Origin: an uncultured Atopostipes sp.
GTDB lineage: Bacteria > Bacillota > Bacilli > Lactobacillales > Carnobacteriaceae_A
Assembly (NCBI GenBank): GCA_947296835.1
Contig: CAMYQS010000108.1
Span: forward strand, 1 to 5,508
Length of the DNA stretch: 5,508 nt
Reading direction: 5' to 3'
Shown here one piece after another: positions 1 through 5,508 of this stretch. Numbering within the stretch: the stretch's first letter is position 1; each line of letters begins with the position of its first letter. The notes beneath the pieces were generated by a model. The model did not search any database, was not told the DNA's origin, and saw only the letters and a list, made by a program, of their open reading frames with translations. Both the position numbers and the translations under genes were made by a program.

Positions 1-40
1 CCTCTTGTCTCGTGGGCTCGGAGTTGTGTATTAGAGACAG
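1..40. other. Residual Illumina Nextera (Tn5) adapter, not genomic
   Basis: Positions 7-21 read GTCTCGTGGGCTCGG, the specific part of the Nextera read-2 adapter. Positions 22-40 match the 19-base Tn5 mosaic end AGATGTGTATAAGAGACAG, with A-to-T differences at 24 and 32. Together 32 of 34 bases agree in the correct order. Bases 1-6 (CCTCTT) fit the last six bases of an i7 index; from memory the N711 index in adapter orientation is TGCCTCTT. The junction at 40/41 is where a tagmented genomic fragment would begin, and the uppS homology starts exactly there. This is an untrimmed library artefact at a contig end, not a natural transposon end. The two mismatches are probably read errors, which may explain why trimming missed it. 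Confidence 0.95.
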
Positions 41-480
41 ATATTAAAGTAACGGTTACAGGTTTTGAACAAAAAGTTCCAGATCTCACGAAAAAAGCGA
101 TTTATAAAGCGGTAGAAGATACAAAAGACTCAACAGGTATGATATTAAACTTTGCCTTTAACTATGGAGGACGTGCTGAAATTGTTGAAGCGGTTCGTCA
201 AATTTCTAAAGAAGTGCTTGAAGGAAATATTAAACCAGACAAGATTGATGAAGAGACAATTTCAAATCATATGTTAACAGCTCCTTTAGGTGATTTACAA
301 GATGTAGATTATCTGGTCCGCACGAGTGGGGAGCAACGATTAAGTAATTTCCTACTATGGCAAAATGCTTATAGTGAATTTTACTTTTCGCCAGAATATT
401 GGCCAGATTTTAATGCTGAATTATTTGAAAAAGCAATTTTAGAATATCAGCATCGCAATCGTCGATTTGGCGGACTTTAA
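41..480 (+). CDS. uppS: Undecaprenyl diphosphate synthase, 5'-truncated
   Basis: UppS is a cytosolic cis-prenyltransferase that adds eight isopentenyl units to farnesyl diphosphate. The C55 product is the lipid carrier for peptidoglycan and wall polymers. About 145 C-terminal residues are present (first complete codon at 43). They hold the family motif around NYGGR (160-174), the diphosphate-binding RTSGEQRLSNF (319-351) with its conserved arginines, the AYSEFYF segment whose Glu (376-378) aligns with the Mg-binding Glu of E. coli UppS, WPDF, and the terminal RRFGGL. Roughly the first 100 residues of a family member of about 250 are missing, including the catalytic Asp region, because the contig starts here. 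The ATG at 139 lies inside the conserved TG-M/L-x-LN motif and is not a start. Translation ends with tandem TAA TAA (478-483). cdsA follows after 21 bases, as in other Bacilli. Confidence 0.95.
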
Positions 481-490
481 TAAGTAGAAA

Positions 491-495
491 GAGGG
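491..495 (+). promoter_or_regulatory. Ribosome binding site for cdsA
   Basis: GAGGG at 491-495 lies 6 bases before the TTG at 502. An in-frame TAA occupies 499-501, directly before that TTG, so no longer start is possible and this site fixes the non-ATG start. Confidence 0.75.
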
Positions 496-501
496 ATTTA
501 A

Positions 502-1284
502 TTGCGACTACGTGTTAAAACGTCTATAGTATTAGCGATTTTAATTATACCAGCAGTTTTGTTTGGTGGATGGACTTTTAATTTATTAATTGGTGCTATT
601 GCCTTTATTGGTGCAAACGAGTTACTAGATATGGCTAAAATTGATACCAAATCTTTTCCATCAATCGTGACTTACTTAGGAACATTATCTATTGTGTATT
701 ACCAGCAAATTGCACCCTTTGTTCCAGATCAATTAAATGAAGGGATTATGCCAATATTTGCCGTATTATTATTATTGGTATCGACTGTAATGATTAAAGG
801 ATTTAATTTCACAAATGCAGCGGTTTCAGCGTTAACAATGTTTTACGTTGGGGTAGGAGCGCAAGCGGCTGTAGTGATTCGAGAAGCTGATCTAGCTATT
901 TTTGTATTCATTTTACTTGTTATTATTAGTACAGATATTGGTGCTTACTTTATCGGTTCTAAAATTGGTAAACGTAAATTAGCGCCACTTTTATCGCCAA
1001 ATAAATCAGTTGAGGGCTCACTAGGTGGTATTGTTTTCGCACTATTGATTGGATCGATTTACTTAAATTTCATCTCGTTACCTTACTCGTATATTATGAT
1101 GTTATTTATCGCTGTTATCTTATCGATTACAGGTCAATTTGGAGACTTACTTGAATCAGCACTGAAACGTCATTTTCAAGTAAAAGACTCCGGTACAATT
1201 TTACCAGGACACGGTGGAATCTTAGATCGATTCGATAGTATTTTATTTACATTAAGTATGGCTCTTATTTTAGGTGTATTCTAA
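502..1284 (+). CDS. cdsA: Phosphatidate cytidylyltransferase (CDP-diglyceride synthase)
   Basis: This integral membrane enzyme converts phosphatidic acid and CTP to CDP-diacylglycerol, the precursor of phosphatidylglycerol and cardiolipin. The 260-residue product has the usual family length. It is strongly hydrophobic, with about eight likely membrane segments (roughly 8-24, 26-44, 53-70, 83-98, 105-126, 131-152, 171-212 as two, and 246-260). The complete CDS family signature lies at residues 219-245: SALKR, then KDSG, PGHGG and LDRFD, including the acidic residues expected to bind metal. STDIGAYF (143-150), SPNKSVEG (165-172) and GQFGDLLES (211-219) are further conserved family segments. The start is TTG at 502, because a stop codon abuts it upstream and MRLRVKTSIV matches the usual N-terminus (MR/K-x-RV/T). 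It sits between uppS and rseP with short gaps, consistent with co-transcription. Nothing is broken or missing. Confidence 0.97.
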   Translation: MRLRVKTSIVLAILIIPAVLFGGWTFNLLIGAIAFIGANELLDMAKIDTKSFPSIVTYLGTLSIVYYQQIAPFVPDQLNEGIMPIFAVLLLLVSTVMIKGFNFTNAAVSALTMFYVGVGAQAAVVIREADLAIFVFILLVIISTDIGAYFIGSKIGKRKLAPLLSPNKSVEGSLGGIVFALLIGSIYLNFISLPYSYIMMLFIAVILSITGQFGDLLESALKRHFQVKDSGTILPGHGGILDRFDSILFTLSMALILGVF

Positions 1285-1303
1285 TTCAATTTTATTGGTA
1301 GAC

Positions 1304-1308
1304 AGGAG
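1304..1308 (+). promoter_or_regulatory. Ribosome binding site for rseP
   Basis: AGGAG at 1304-1308 is 9 bases before the GTG at 1318. An in-frame TAG at 1312-1314 rules out any earlier start, and the next in-frame Met is residue 40, beyond the catalytic HEFGH. The GTG start is therefore required. Confidence 0.8.
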
Positions 1309-1317
1309 TTGTAGAAA

Positions 1318-2592
1318 GTGCAAACATTACTTGCATTTATTTTAGTTTTTGGAATTATTGTTATTGTGCATGAATTTGGTCATTTTTATTTTGCAAAAAA
1401 AGCGGGGATATTGGTCCGAGAGTTTTCGATTGGGATGGGTCCGAAACTTTTTCAAACACATAAAAATGAGACGTCTTATACAATTCGTGTATTACCTTTA
1501 GGTGGTTATGTGTTAATGGCTGGCTATGAAGATGAGGAAGATATCAGGCTTGGTATGTCTGCTTTATTAACCGTTGCTGACCAAAATCGTGTGACAAAAA
1601 TTGATTTAAGCGATGAAGCAGTGCACGTTGATGGTGTACCTGTAGACGTTTTAGATTATGACTTTGAAACGGAGCTCTACTTAAAAGGGAGTATCGCTGG
1701 AAACATGGAAGAGGTTGCTATATTTGAAGTGAATGAAGATGCAGTCATTATTCAAGAAGATGGCACGATTCACCAAATAGCCCCCGCGCACCGACAAGTT
1801 CAAAATGCGTCTTTACTAAATCGCATTCTGACGAACTTTGGTGGCCCGTTAAATAACTTCATTTTAGCCATCATTTCTTTTATGGTATTCGCCTTTATGC
1901 AAGGTGGCGTACCAGCATCAGAAGCAGTGTTAGGTGACATTCAGCCTGACTCACCTGCCGCAGTTGCGGGATTAGAAGCAGGGGATCGCGTATTATCAAT
2001 TGATAATAAAGCGGTAGAAACTTGGAGTGAAATGGTCTTAACGGTTCAAGAAAATCCAGAAAACCCACTAATTTTTGAAGTTGAAAAGAATAATGGTGAA
2101 ATTGTTACAGAAGAAGTCACACCGGAAATGCATGAAGCAGAAGATGGTACAGCATACGGTCTAATTGGTGTTCAAGTATTTATGAATGAATCGTTTATAG
2201 ATAAAATTATATTTGGTTTTACAGAAACTTGGTCCTATGTTAAAACGATCTTTTTAAATATCATTATGTTAGTAACTGGAAGATTGAGCTTAGATAATTT
2301 AGGTGGCCCGATTGCAATATTTAGTATGACGAGTGAAGTTACAAGATTAGCTGGTGTATTAGGTATTGTGAACTTTATTGGATTCTTAAGTGTAAACTTA
2401 GGACTAATGAACTTACTGCCAATCCCAGGATTAGATGGTGGGAAACTCGTATTAAACTTTATTGAAGGTGTGCGAGGTAAACCAATTAGTGAAGAAAAAC
2501 AATCGATTATAACATTAGTCGGTGTTGTATTATTAGTTCTATTGATGTTATTTGTAACATGGAACGATATTCAAAGACATTTTTTTAATTAA
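1318..2592 (+). CDS. rseP: Site-2 intramembrane zinc metalloprotease, RseP/RasP/Eep type
   Basis: This S2P-family protease cleaves substrates inside the membrane. Known roles of homologues are anti-sigma factor release (RasP, RseP) and processing of signal-peptide remnants and pheromone precursors (Eep). The substrate here is unknown. The protein has 424 residues, typical length. The zinc motif HEFGH is at residues 18-22 in the first membrane segment. LPLGGYV (59-65) marks the conserved loop, followed by an acidic region of about 110 residues as in Bacilli homologues. FGGPLNNFILA (174-184) begins the second membrane segment. A single PDZ domain spans about 204-270. The second active-site motif NLLPIPGLDGG is at 375-385, with Asp383 as the third zinc ligand. 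A final membrane segment (about 396-413) precedes VTWNDIQR. The overall pattern resembles enterococcal Eep and staphylococcal RseP. The Gly at 381 replaces the common Ala, a mild change. Tandem stops TAA TAA end the gene (2590-2595). Confidence 0.96.
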   Translation: MQTLLAFILVFGIIVIVHEFGHFYFAKKAGILVREFSIGMGPKLFQTHKNETSYTIRVLPLGGYVLMAGYEDEEDIRLGMSALLTVADQNRVTKIDLSDEAVHVDGVPVDVLDYDFETELYLKGSIAGNMEEVAIFEVNEDAVIIQEDGTIHQIAPAHRQVQNASLLNRILTNFGGPLNNFILAIISFMVFAFMQGGVPASEAVLGDIQPDSPAAVAGLEAGDRVLSIDNKAVETWSEMVLTVQENPENPLIFEVEKNNGEIVTEEVTPEMHEAEDGTAYGLIGVQVFMNESFIDKIIFGFTETWSYVKTIFLNIIMLVTGRLSLDNLGGPIAIFSMTSEVTRLAGVLGIVNFIGFLSVNLGLMNLLPIPGLDGGKLVLNFIEGVRGKPISEEKQSIITLVGVVLLVLLMLFVTWNDIQRHFFN

Positions 2593-2609
2593 TAATTCTA
2601 TAATGAGAT

Positions 2610-2615
2610 AAGGAG
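2610..2615 (+). promoter_or_regulatory. Ribosome binding site for proS
   Basis: A strong AAGGAG lies 11 bases before the ATG at 2627, slightly longer than ideal spacing. An in-frame TGA at 2618-2620 means the ATG at 2627 is the earliest possible start. Confidence 0.8.
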
Positions 2616-2626
2616 TTTGATACGAA

Positions 2627-4351
2627 ATGAAACAGTCCCAAATATTTGTACCAACATTACGCGAAACACCAAGTGATGCAGAAGTATTAAGCCACCAAAT
2701 GATGTTACGAGCAGGTTATATTCGTCAAGTTTCATCGGGGGTTTATTCTTACTTACCACTGGCTTATCGTGTAATTCAAAAGATTGAAAATATTATCCGG
2801 GAAGAGTTAAACGCAATTGGTGGAACAGAGATGTTACTACCGGCACTTGTACCAGCTGATATATGGAAAGAGTCGGGACGTTACGATACATATGGCCCTG
2901 AAATGATGAAACTACAAGATCGTCATGATCGAGATTTCTTATTAGGCCCAACACACGAAGAGACGTTTACTAAACTGATACGTGATGATATTAAATCATA
3001 TAAAAAACTACCATTGCATTTGTATCAAATTCAACCAAAATATCGTGATGAAAAACGTCCTCGCTTTGGTTTATTACGAGGTCGCGAGTTTATCATGAAA
3101 GATTCATATACATTCCATGATACAGAAGTAAGTTTAGATGAAATGTATAGTGAAATCTGGCAAGCTTACAATAATATCTTTACTCGTATTGGTTTAGACT
3201 TCCGTTCAATTATTGCGGACGCTGGAGCAATGGGTGGACGTGAGTCGATTGAATTTATCGCAATTTCAAACGTTGGGGAAGATACGATTGCTTACTCAGA
3301 CGAAAGTGGTTACGCAGCGAACATTGAAATGGCTACAAGTAAATTCAATGAACGTACAAATACAGAAGTACAACTCCAAAAAGAAATCGTTGATACTCCG
3401 GAAACGACAACAATTGAAGACTTATCAACTTTCTTAGAAGTTAAACCTTCGAACATTCTAAAGAGCGTTTTATTAGTAGCAGATGGTAAGAAACCAATAC
3501 TTGCAATCGTTCGTGGAGATCATGACGTAAATGAAATTAAAGTAAGAATGGCAGTTGGAGCAGAGATCATTGAAACTGCATCAGATGCTCACATTGAAGA
3601 CTTGTTTGGAAATATTCCAGCAGGATACGTTGGTCCAATTGATTTACCGGAAGACGTTACAATCGTAGCGGACTTATATGTTAAAAACATGGTAAACAGT
3701 GTGACAGGTGCGAACGAAGTTGAAAAACATTTCATTAACGTGAACGCAGGTCGCGACTTTGAACCATCACAATATACAGATATTCGCATGGTTCAAGAAG
3801 GTGATGTTTCACCAGATGGCCAAGGAACACTACAATTCACAACAGGTATTGAAATTGGACACATCTTCAAGTTAGGAACTCGATTCAGTGAGGCGATGGG
3901 TGCAACAGTTCTTGGTAAAGATGGTCGCCCAACACCTGTTATCATGGGTAGTTATGGTATTGGGATTAGTCGTTTACTTTCAGCAATCGCTGAACAAAAC
4001 GCGGACGAAAAAGGTCTAGTCTGGCCAGCGGCCGTTGCGCCATTTGATGTACACATCACACCAATTAACTATAATGACGAACACCAACAAGCTTTAGCTG
4101 ATGAAATTACAGACTTATTTAAAGCTGAAGGTTATGAAGTATTAATTGATGACCGTAAAGAAAGACCAGGTGTTAAATTTACAGATGCTGAATTAATGGG
4201 TATTCCGATTCGTGTAACAGTCGGGAAGAAAGCTGAAGACGGTATTGTCGAGCTGAATATCCGTAAGACTGGTGAAATGGTAGAAACGAAAAAAGATGAT
4301 TTAATTAATACGATTTCAATCTTGATGTCTTCACAAGAAGAATCAAACTAA
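2627..4351 (+). CDS. proS: Prolyl-tRNA synthetase, bacterial type with editing domain
   Basis: This cytosolic class II aminoacyl-tRNA synthetase attaches proline to tRNA-Pro and hydrolyses mischarged Ala-tRNA-Pro. The 574-residue product matches bacterial-type ProRS (about 565-575). The N-terminal catalytic half shows RAGYIRQVSSGVYSYLPL (28-45, motif 1 region), GPTHEE (107-112) and motif 2 around YRDEKRPRFGLLRGREF (139-155). The inserted YbaK-like editing (INS) domain spans about 225-405; Lys279 falls where the catalytic editing lysine of E. coli ProRS is numbered, and GANE (371-374) is also conserved. Catalytic motif 3 is GSYGIGISRL (441-450) with Arg449. The anticodon-binding domain follows from about 473, with DDRKERPGVKFTDAELMGIP (518-537). 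No T-box leader fits in the 34 bases between rseP and this gene, so regulation probably comes from the operon promoter. The ATG is fixed by an in-frame stop at 2618. The gene is intact. Confidence 0.98.
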   Translation: MKQSQIFVPTLRETPSDAEVLSHQMMLRAGYIRQVSSGVYSYLPLAYRVIQKIENIIREELNAIGGTEMLLPALVPADIWKESGRYDTYGPEMMKLQDRHDRDFLLGPTHEETFTKLIRDDIKSYKKLPLHLYQIQPKYRDEKRPRFGLLRGREFIMKDSYTFHDTEVSLDEMYSEIWQAYNNIFTRIGLDFRSIIADAGAMGGRESIEFIAISNVGEDTIAYSDESGYAANIEMATSKFNERTNTEVQLQKEIVDTPETTTIEDLSTFLEVKPSNILKSVLLVADGKKPILAIVRGDHDVNEIKVRMAVGAEIIETASDAHIEDLFGNIPAGYVGPIDLPEDVTIVADLYVKNMVNSVTGANEVEKHFINVNAGRDFEPSQYTDIRMVQEGDVSPDGQGTLQFTTGIEIGHIFKLGTRFSEAMGATVLGKDGRPTPVIMGSYGIGISRLLSAIAEQNADEKGLVWPAAVAPFDVHITPINYNDEHQQALADEITDLFKAEGYEVLIDDRKERPGVKFTDAELMGIPIRVTVGKKAEDGIVELNIRKTGEMVETKKDDLINTISILMSSQEESN

Positions 4352-4367
4352 AAGAATAGATTATAAA

Positions 4368-4400
4368 AAAAGGAGACAGATAAGCTGGCTCCTTTTCTTT
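4368..4400 (+). terminator. Rho-independent terminator after proS
   Basis: Left arm 4368-4379 pairs with right arm 4385-4396: four A-T pairs, then GGAG with CTCC, one A/G mismatch (4376/4388), then CAG with CTG, closing a five-base loop ATAAG (4380-4384). The right arm runs into TTTTCTTT (4393-4400), giving the U tract. It starts 16 bases after the proS stop and ends 50 bases before polC, so it should end the uppS-to-proS transcript. The A run on the left could let it work on the opposite strand too, but no gene is seen there. Confidence 0.85.
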
Positions 4401-4410
4401 CACACTGAAA

Positions 4411-4419
4411 TGATATAAA
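4411..4419 (+). promoter_or_regulatory. Possible extended -10 promoter for polC
   Basis: TGATATAAA fits the extended -10 pattern TGnTATAAT with one mismatch. It lies just after the terminator and about 32 bases before the polC ATG, which would give a leader of roughly 25 bases that retains the ribosome binding site. No convincing -35 box is present; the expected place (about 4390-4397) is the T-rich terminator arm. AT-rich sequence produces such matches by chance, so this rests mainly on position. Confidence 0.4.
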
Positions 4420-4436
4420 TTAAAAATAACAGATAT

Positions 4437-4441
4437 AAGGA
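4437..4441 (+). promoter_or_regulatory. Ribosome binding site for polC
   Basis: AAGGA lies 9 bases before the ATG at 4451. An in-frame TAA at 4436-4438 excludes earlier starts in this frame. The ATG at 4441 is in a different frame and is not used for this protein. Confidence 0.65.
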
Positions 4442-4450
4442 TGGGTAATA

Positions 4451-5508
4451 ATGGACAGCGAACCAAAAAAAATGTTCCAGACATTACTAAAACAAATTCA
4501 ATTAGAGCCAAACGAAGTCGAACAGCGTTACTTTGAAAATGCTGAAATAGCATCTGTAAAAGTGCATAAAAAAGATAAACGTTGGGATTTCTATTTTACA
4601 TTTGATCGCTTGCTTCCATTTCAACTGTTTAAAAAGTTTGAGATGTCTCTACAACTCGCTTTTTCGAAACATGTTGAGGTAGATGTTTACATTGAAGCAA
4701 AAGAAAATGCGGTCACGAATGATTTGGCTAGGGATTATTGGTTACATGTGTGCCAGAAGAGTGGAGTAGACTCTCCAATCTGTAACCAACTATTTAGTAC
4801 ACAGTCGCCTGTTTATAAAGATGGTCTATTAAATTTCTACATCGAACATGAAATTACACTATCAAAATTCTCAGACGAATTCTTTCCACCAATTATTGAA
4901 CAATACAAAAAGTTAGGTTTCCCGAGAGACTTAAGAATTATTCCAGTTGTTGATCAAAACGCAGCTGAAAAAGTTGCGCAAGCCGTTATTGAGAAAAATG
5001 AATCTGAAACAGCAAAATTAACAGAAGAGTTAACGAAAAGACATCAACAAAACGAACGTAACGGAAATGGCGGGAACGGTGTCGCACCGGAAGGACCCAT
5101 TAAATTGGGTCGTAATATCAATAGTAATACTCCAGTCATGCAGATGCGCGATATTCTAGAAGAAGAGCGTAGTGTCGTGATTGAAGGTTATGTTTTTGAT
5201 GTTGAGGTCCGTAAACTACGTTCAGAGCGTGAATTAATGATTATTAAAATGACGGACTATTCGTCGTCATTAATTGTTAAGAAATTTTCAAATAATGAAA
5301 CAGATGAAGCAATCTTCTCGACAATTAAACCGGGAACTTGGCTTAAAGCACAAGGTTCGATTCAAATGGATACCTTTAGTAATGAGTTAACAATGATGGC
5401 ACAGAGTTTACAAGAAACTTTCCACGAATCGAGACAAGATACAGCTCCAGAAGGTGAAAAAAGAGTAGAGTTACATGCGCACACGAATATGAGTCAAATG
5501 GATGCGAA
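4451..5508 (+). CDS. polC: DNA polymerase III alpha subunit, PolC type, 3'-truncated
   Basis: PolC is the main replicative DNA polymerase of low-GC Gram-positive bacteria and combines polymerase with built-in 3'-5' proofreading. The first 352 residues of a protein normally around 1,440 are present; the rest lies beyond the window. Residues 1 to about 170 form the poorly conserved N-terminal domain. Residues about 178-222 are a charged helix-like stretch followed by a Gly/Asn-rich linker (NGNGGNG, 204-210). Residues about 250-332 form the OB-fold nucleic-acid-binding domain (VVIEGYVFDVEV, then MTDYSSSLIVKKF, then WLKAQGSIQMDTF). The PHP domain begins at KRVELHAHTNMSQMDA (337-352), with the HxH metal-binding motif at His342 and His344. 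The exonuclease and polymerase domains are not visible. The gene follows proS after 99 bases holding a terminator, so it is probably transcribed separately. Its place beside proS is the standard Bacilli order. Confidence 0.96.
   Translation, partial: MDSEPKKMFQTLLKQIQLEPNEVEQRYFENAEIASVKVHKKDKRWDFYFTFDRLLPFQLFKKFEMSLQLAFSKHVEVDVYIEAKENAVTNDLARDYWLHVCQKSGVDSPICNQLFSTQSPVYKDGLLNFYIEHEITLSKFSDEFFPPIIEQYKKLGFPRDLRIIPVVDQNAAEKVAQAVIEKNESETAKLTEELTKRHQQNERNGNGGNGVAPEGPIKLGRNINSNTPVMQMRDILEEERSVVIEGYVFDVEVRKLRSERELMIIKMTDYSSSLIVKKFSNNETDEAIFSTIKPGTWLKAQGSIQMDTFSNELTMMAQSLQETFHESRQDTAPEGEKRVELHAHTNMSQMDA

Noticed and set aside
22..40. End of a natural Tn5/IS50 transposon
   Set aside because: The mosaic end is preceded by the Nextera-specific GTCTCGTGGGCTCGG, which does not occur in IS50, so it is library adapter.
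2599..2604. Perfect TATAAT between rseP and proS as a proS promoter
   Set aside because: The best -35-like hexamer (AAGACA, 2574-2579) is 19 bases away, and a start about 7 bases downstream would fall in the proS ribosome binding site, leaving almost no leader. A chance match in AT-rich DNA is more likely.
2593..2626. T-box riboswitch ahead of proS
   Set aside because: Only 34 bases separate rseP from proS, far too short for a T-box leader, and no T-box consensus is seen.
3213..3437. 74-residue open frame on the plus strand inside proS
   Set aside because: It is an alternate-frame shadow of the ProRS editing-domain region, with no sign of independent translation.
3589..3789. 66-residue open frame on the minus strand inside proS
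   Set aside because: It is an antisense shadow of a highly conserved coding region and matches nothing I recognise.
4305..4553. 82-residue open frame on the minus strand over the proS end, terminator and polC start
   Set aside because: It overlaps two conserved genes and the terminator. Its hydrophobic look comes from reading A/T-rich DNA backwards, and I see no recognisable family.
1..5508. A previously undescribed system
   Set aside because: All coding sequence is accounted for by five well-known core genes in standard order, and no gap exceeds 100 bases. I see no support for a hidden novel system.

Overview
The window is a stretch of bacterial core genome. It lies on the + strand of an AT-rich Gram-positive (Bacillota/Firmicutes, class Bacilli) chromosome and carries the conserved order uppS - cdsA - rseP - proS - polC. 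A PolC-type replicative polymerase, an Eep/RasP-like site-2 protease directly upstream of proS, strong AAGGAG-type ribosome binding sites and TTG/GTG starts all point to this group. The usual Bacillus neighbour dxr is absent between cdsA and rseP. That is the arrangement in staphylococci, enterococci and other Bacilli that make isoprenoids by the mevalonate route, so a Staphylococcaceae or Lactobacillales host is likely. I cannot name the genus.

Layout: positions 1-40 are not genomic. They match an Illumina Nextera (Tn5) read-2 adapter with two mismatches, preceded by what looks like the end of an i7 index, so genome sequence starts at about 41. Positions 41-480 are the 3' part of uppS (undecaprenyl diphosphate synthase). 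cdsA (CDP-diglyceride synthase, TTG start) occupies 502-1284, rseP/eep (intramembrane zinc protease, GTG start) 1318-2592 and proS (bacterial-type prolyl-tRNA synthetase with editing domain) 2627-4351. A clear rho-independent terminator lies at 4368-4400 and a possible extended -10 promoter at 4411-4419. The 5' quarter of polC (4451 onward) runs off the right edge.

How the genes relate: the first four are separated by only 21, 33 and 34 bases and probably share a transcript. UppS makes the C55 carrier lipid for cell-wall synthesis, CdsA makes CDP-diacylglycerol for phospholipids, and RseP cleaves membrane proteins and signal-peptide remnants, so these three serve the envelope. ProS charges tRNA-Pro, and PolC replicates the chromosome, apparently from its own transcription unit. 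No gap exceeds 100 bases. I found no mobile element, CRISPR array, RNA gene or unknown system. The one truly abnormal element is the adapter remnant at the left end.
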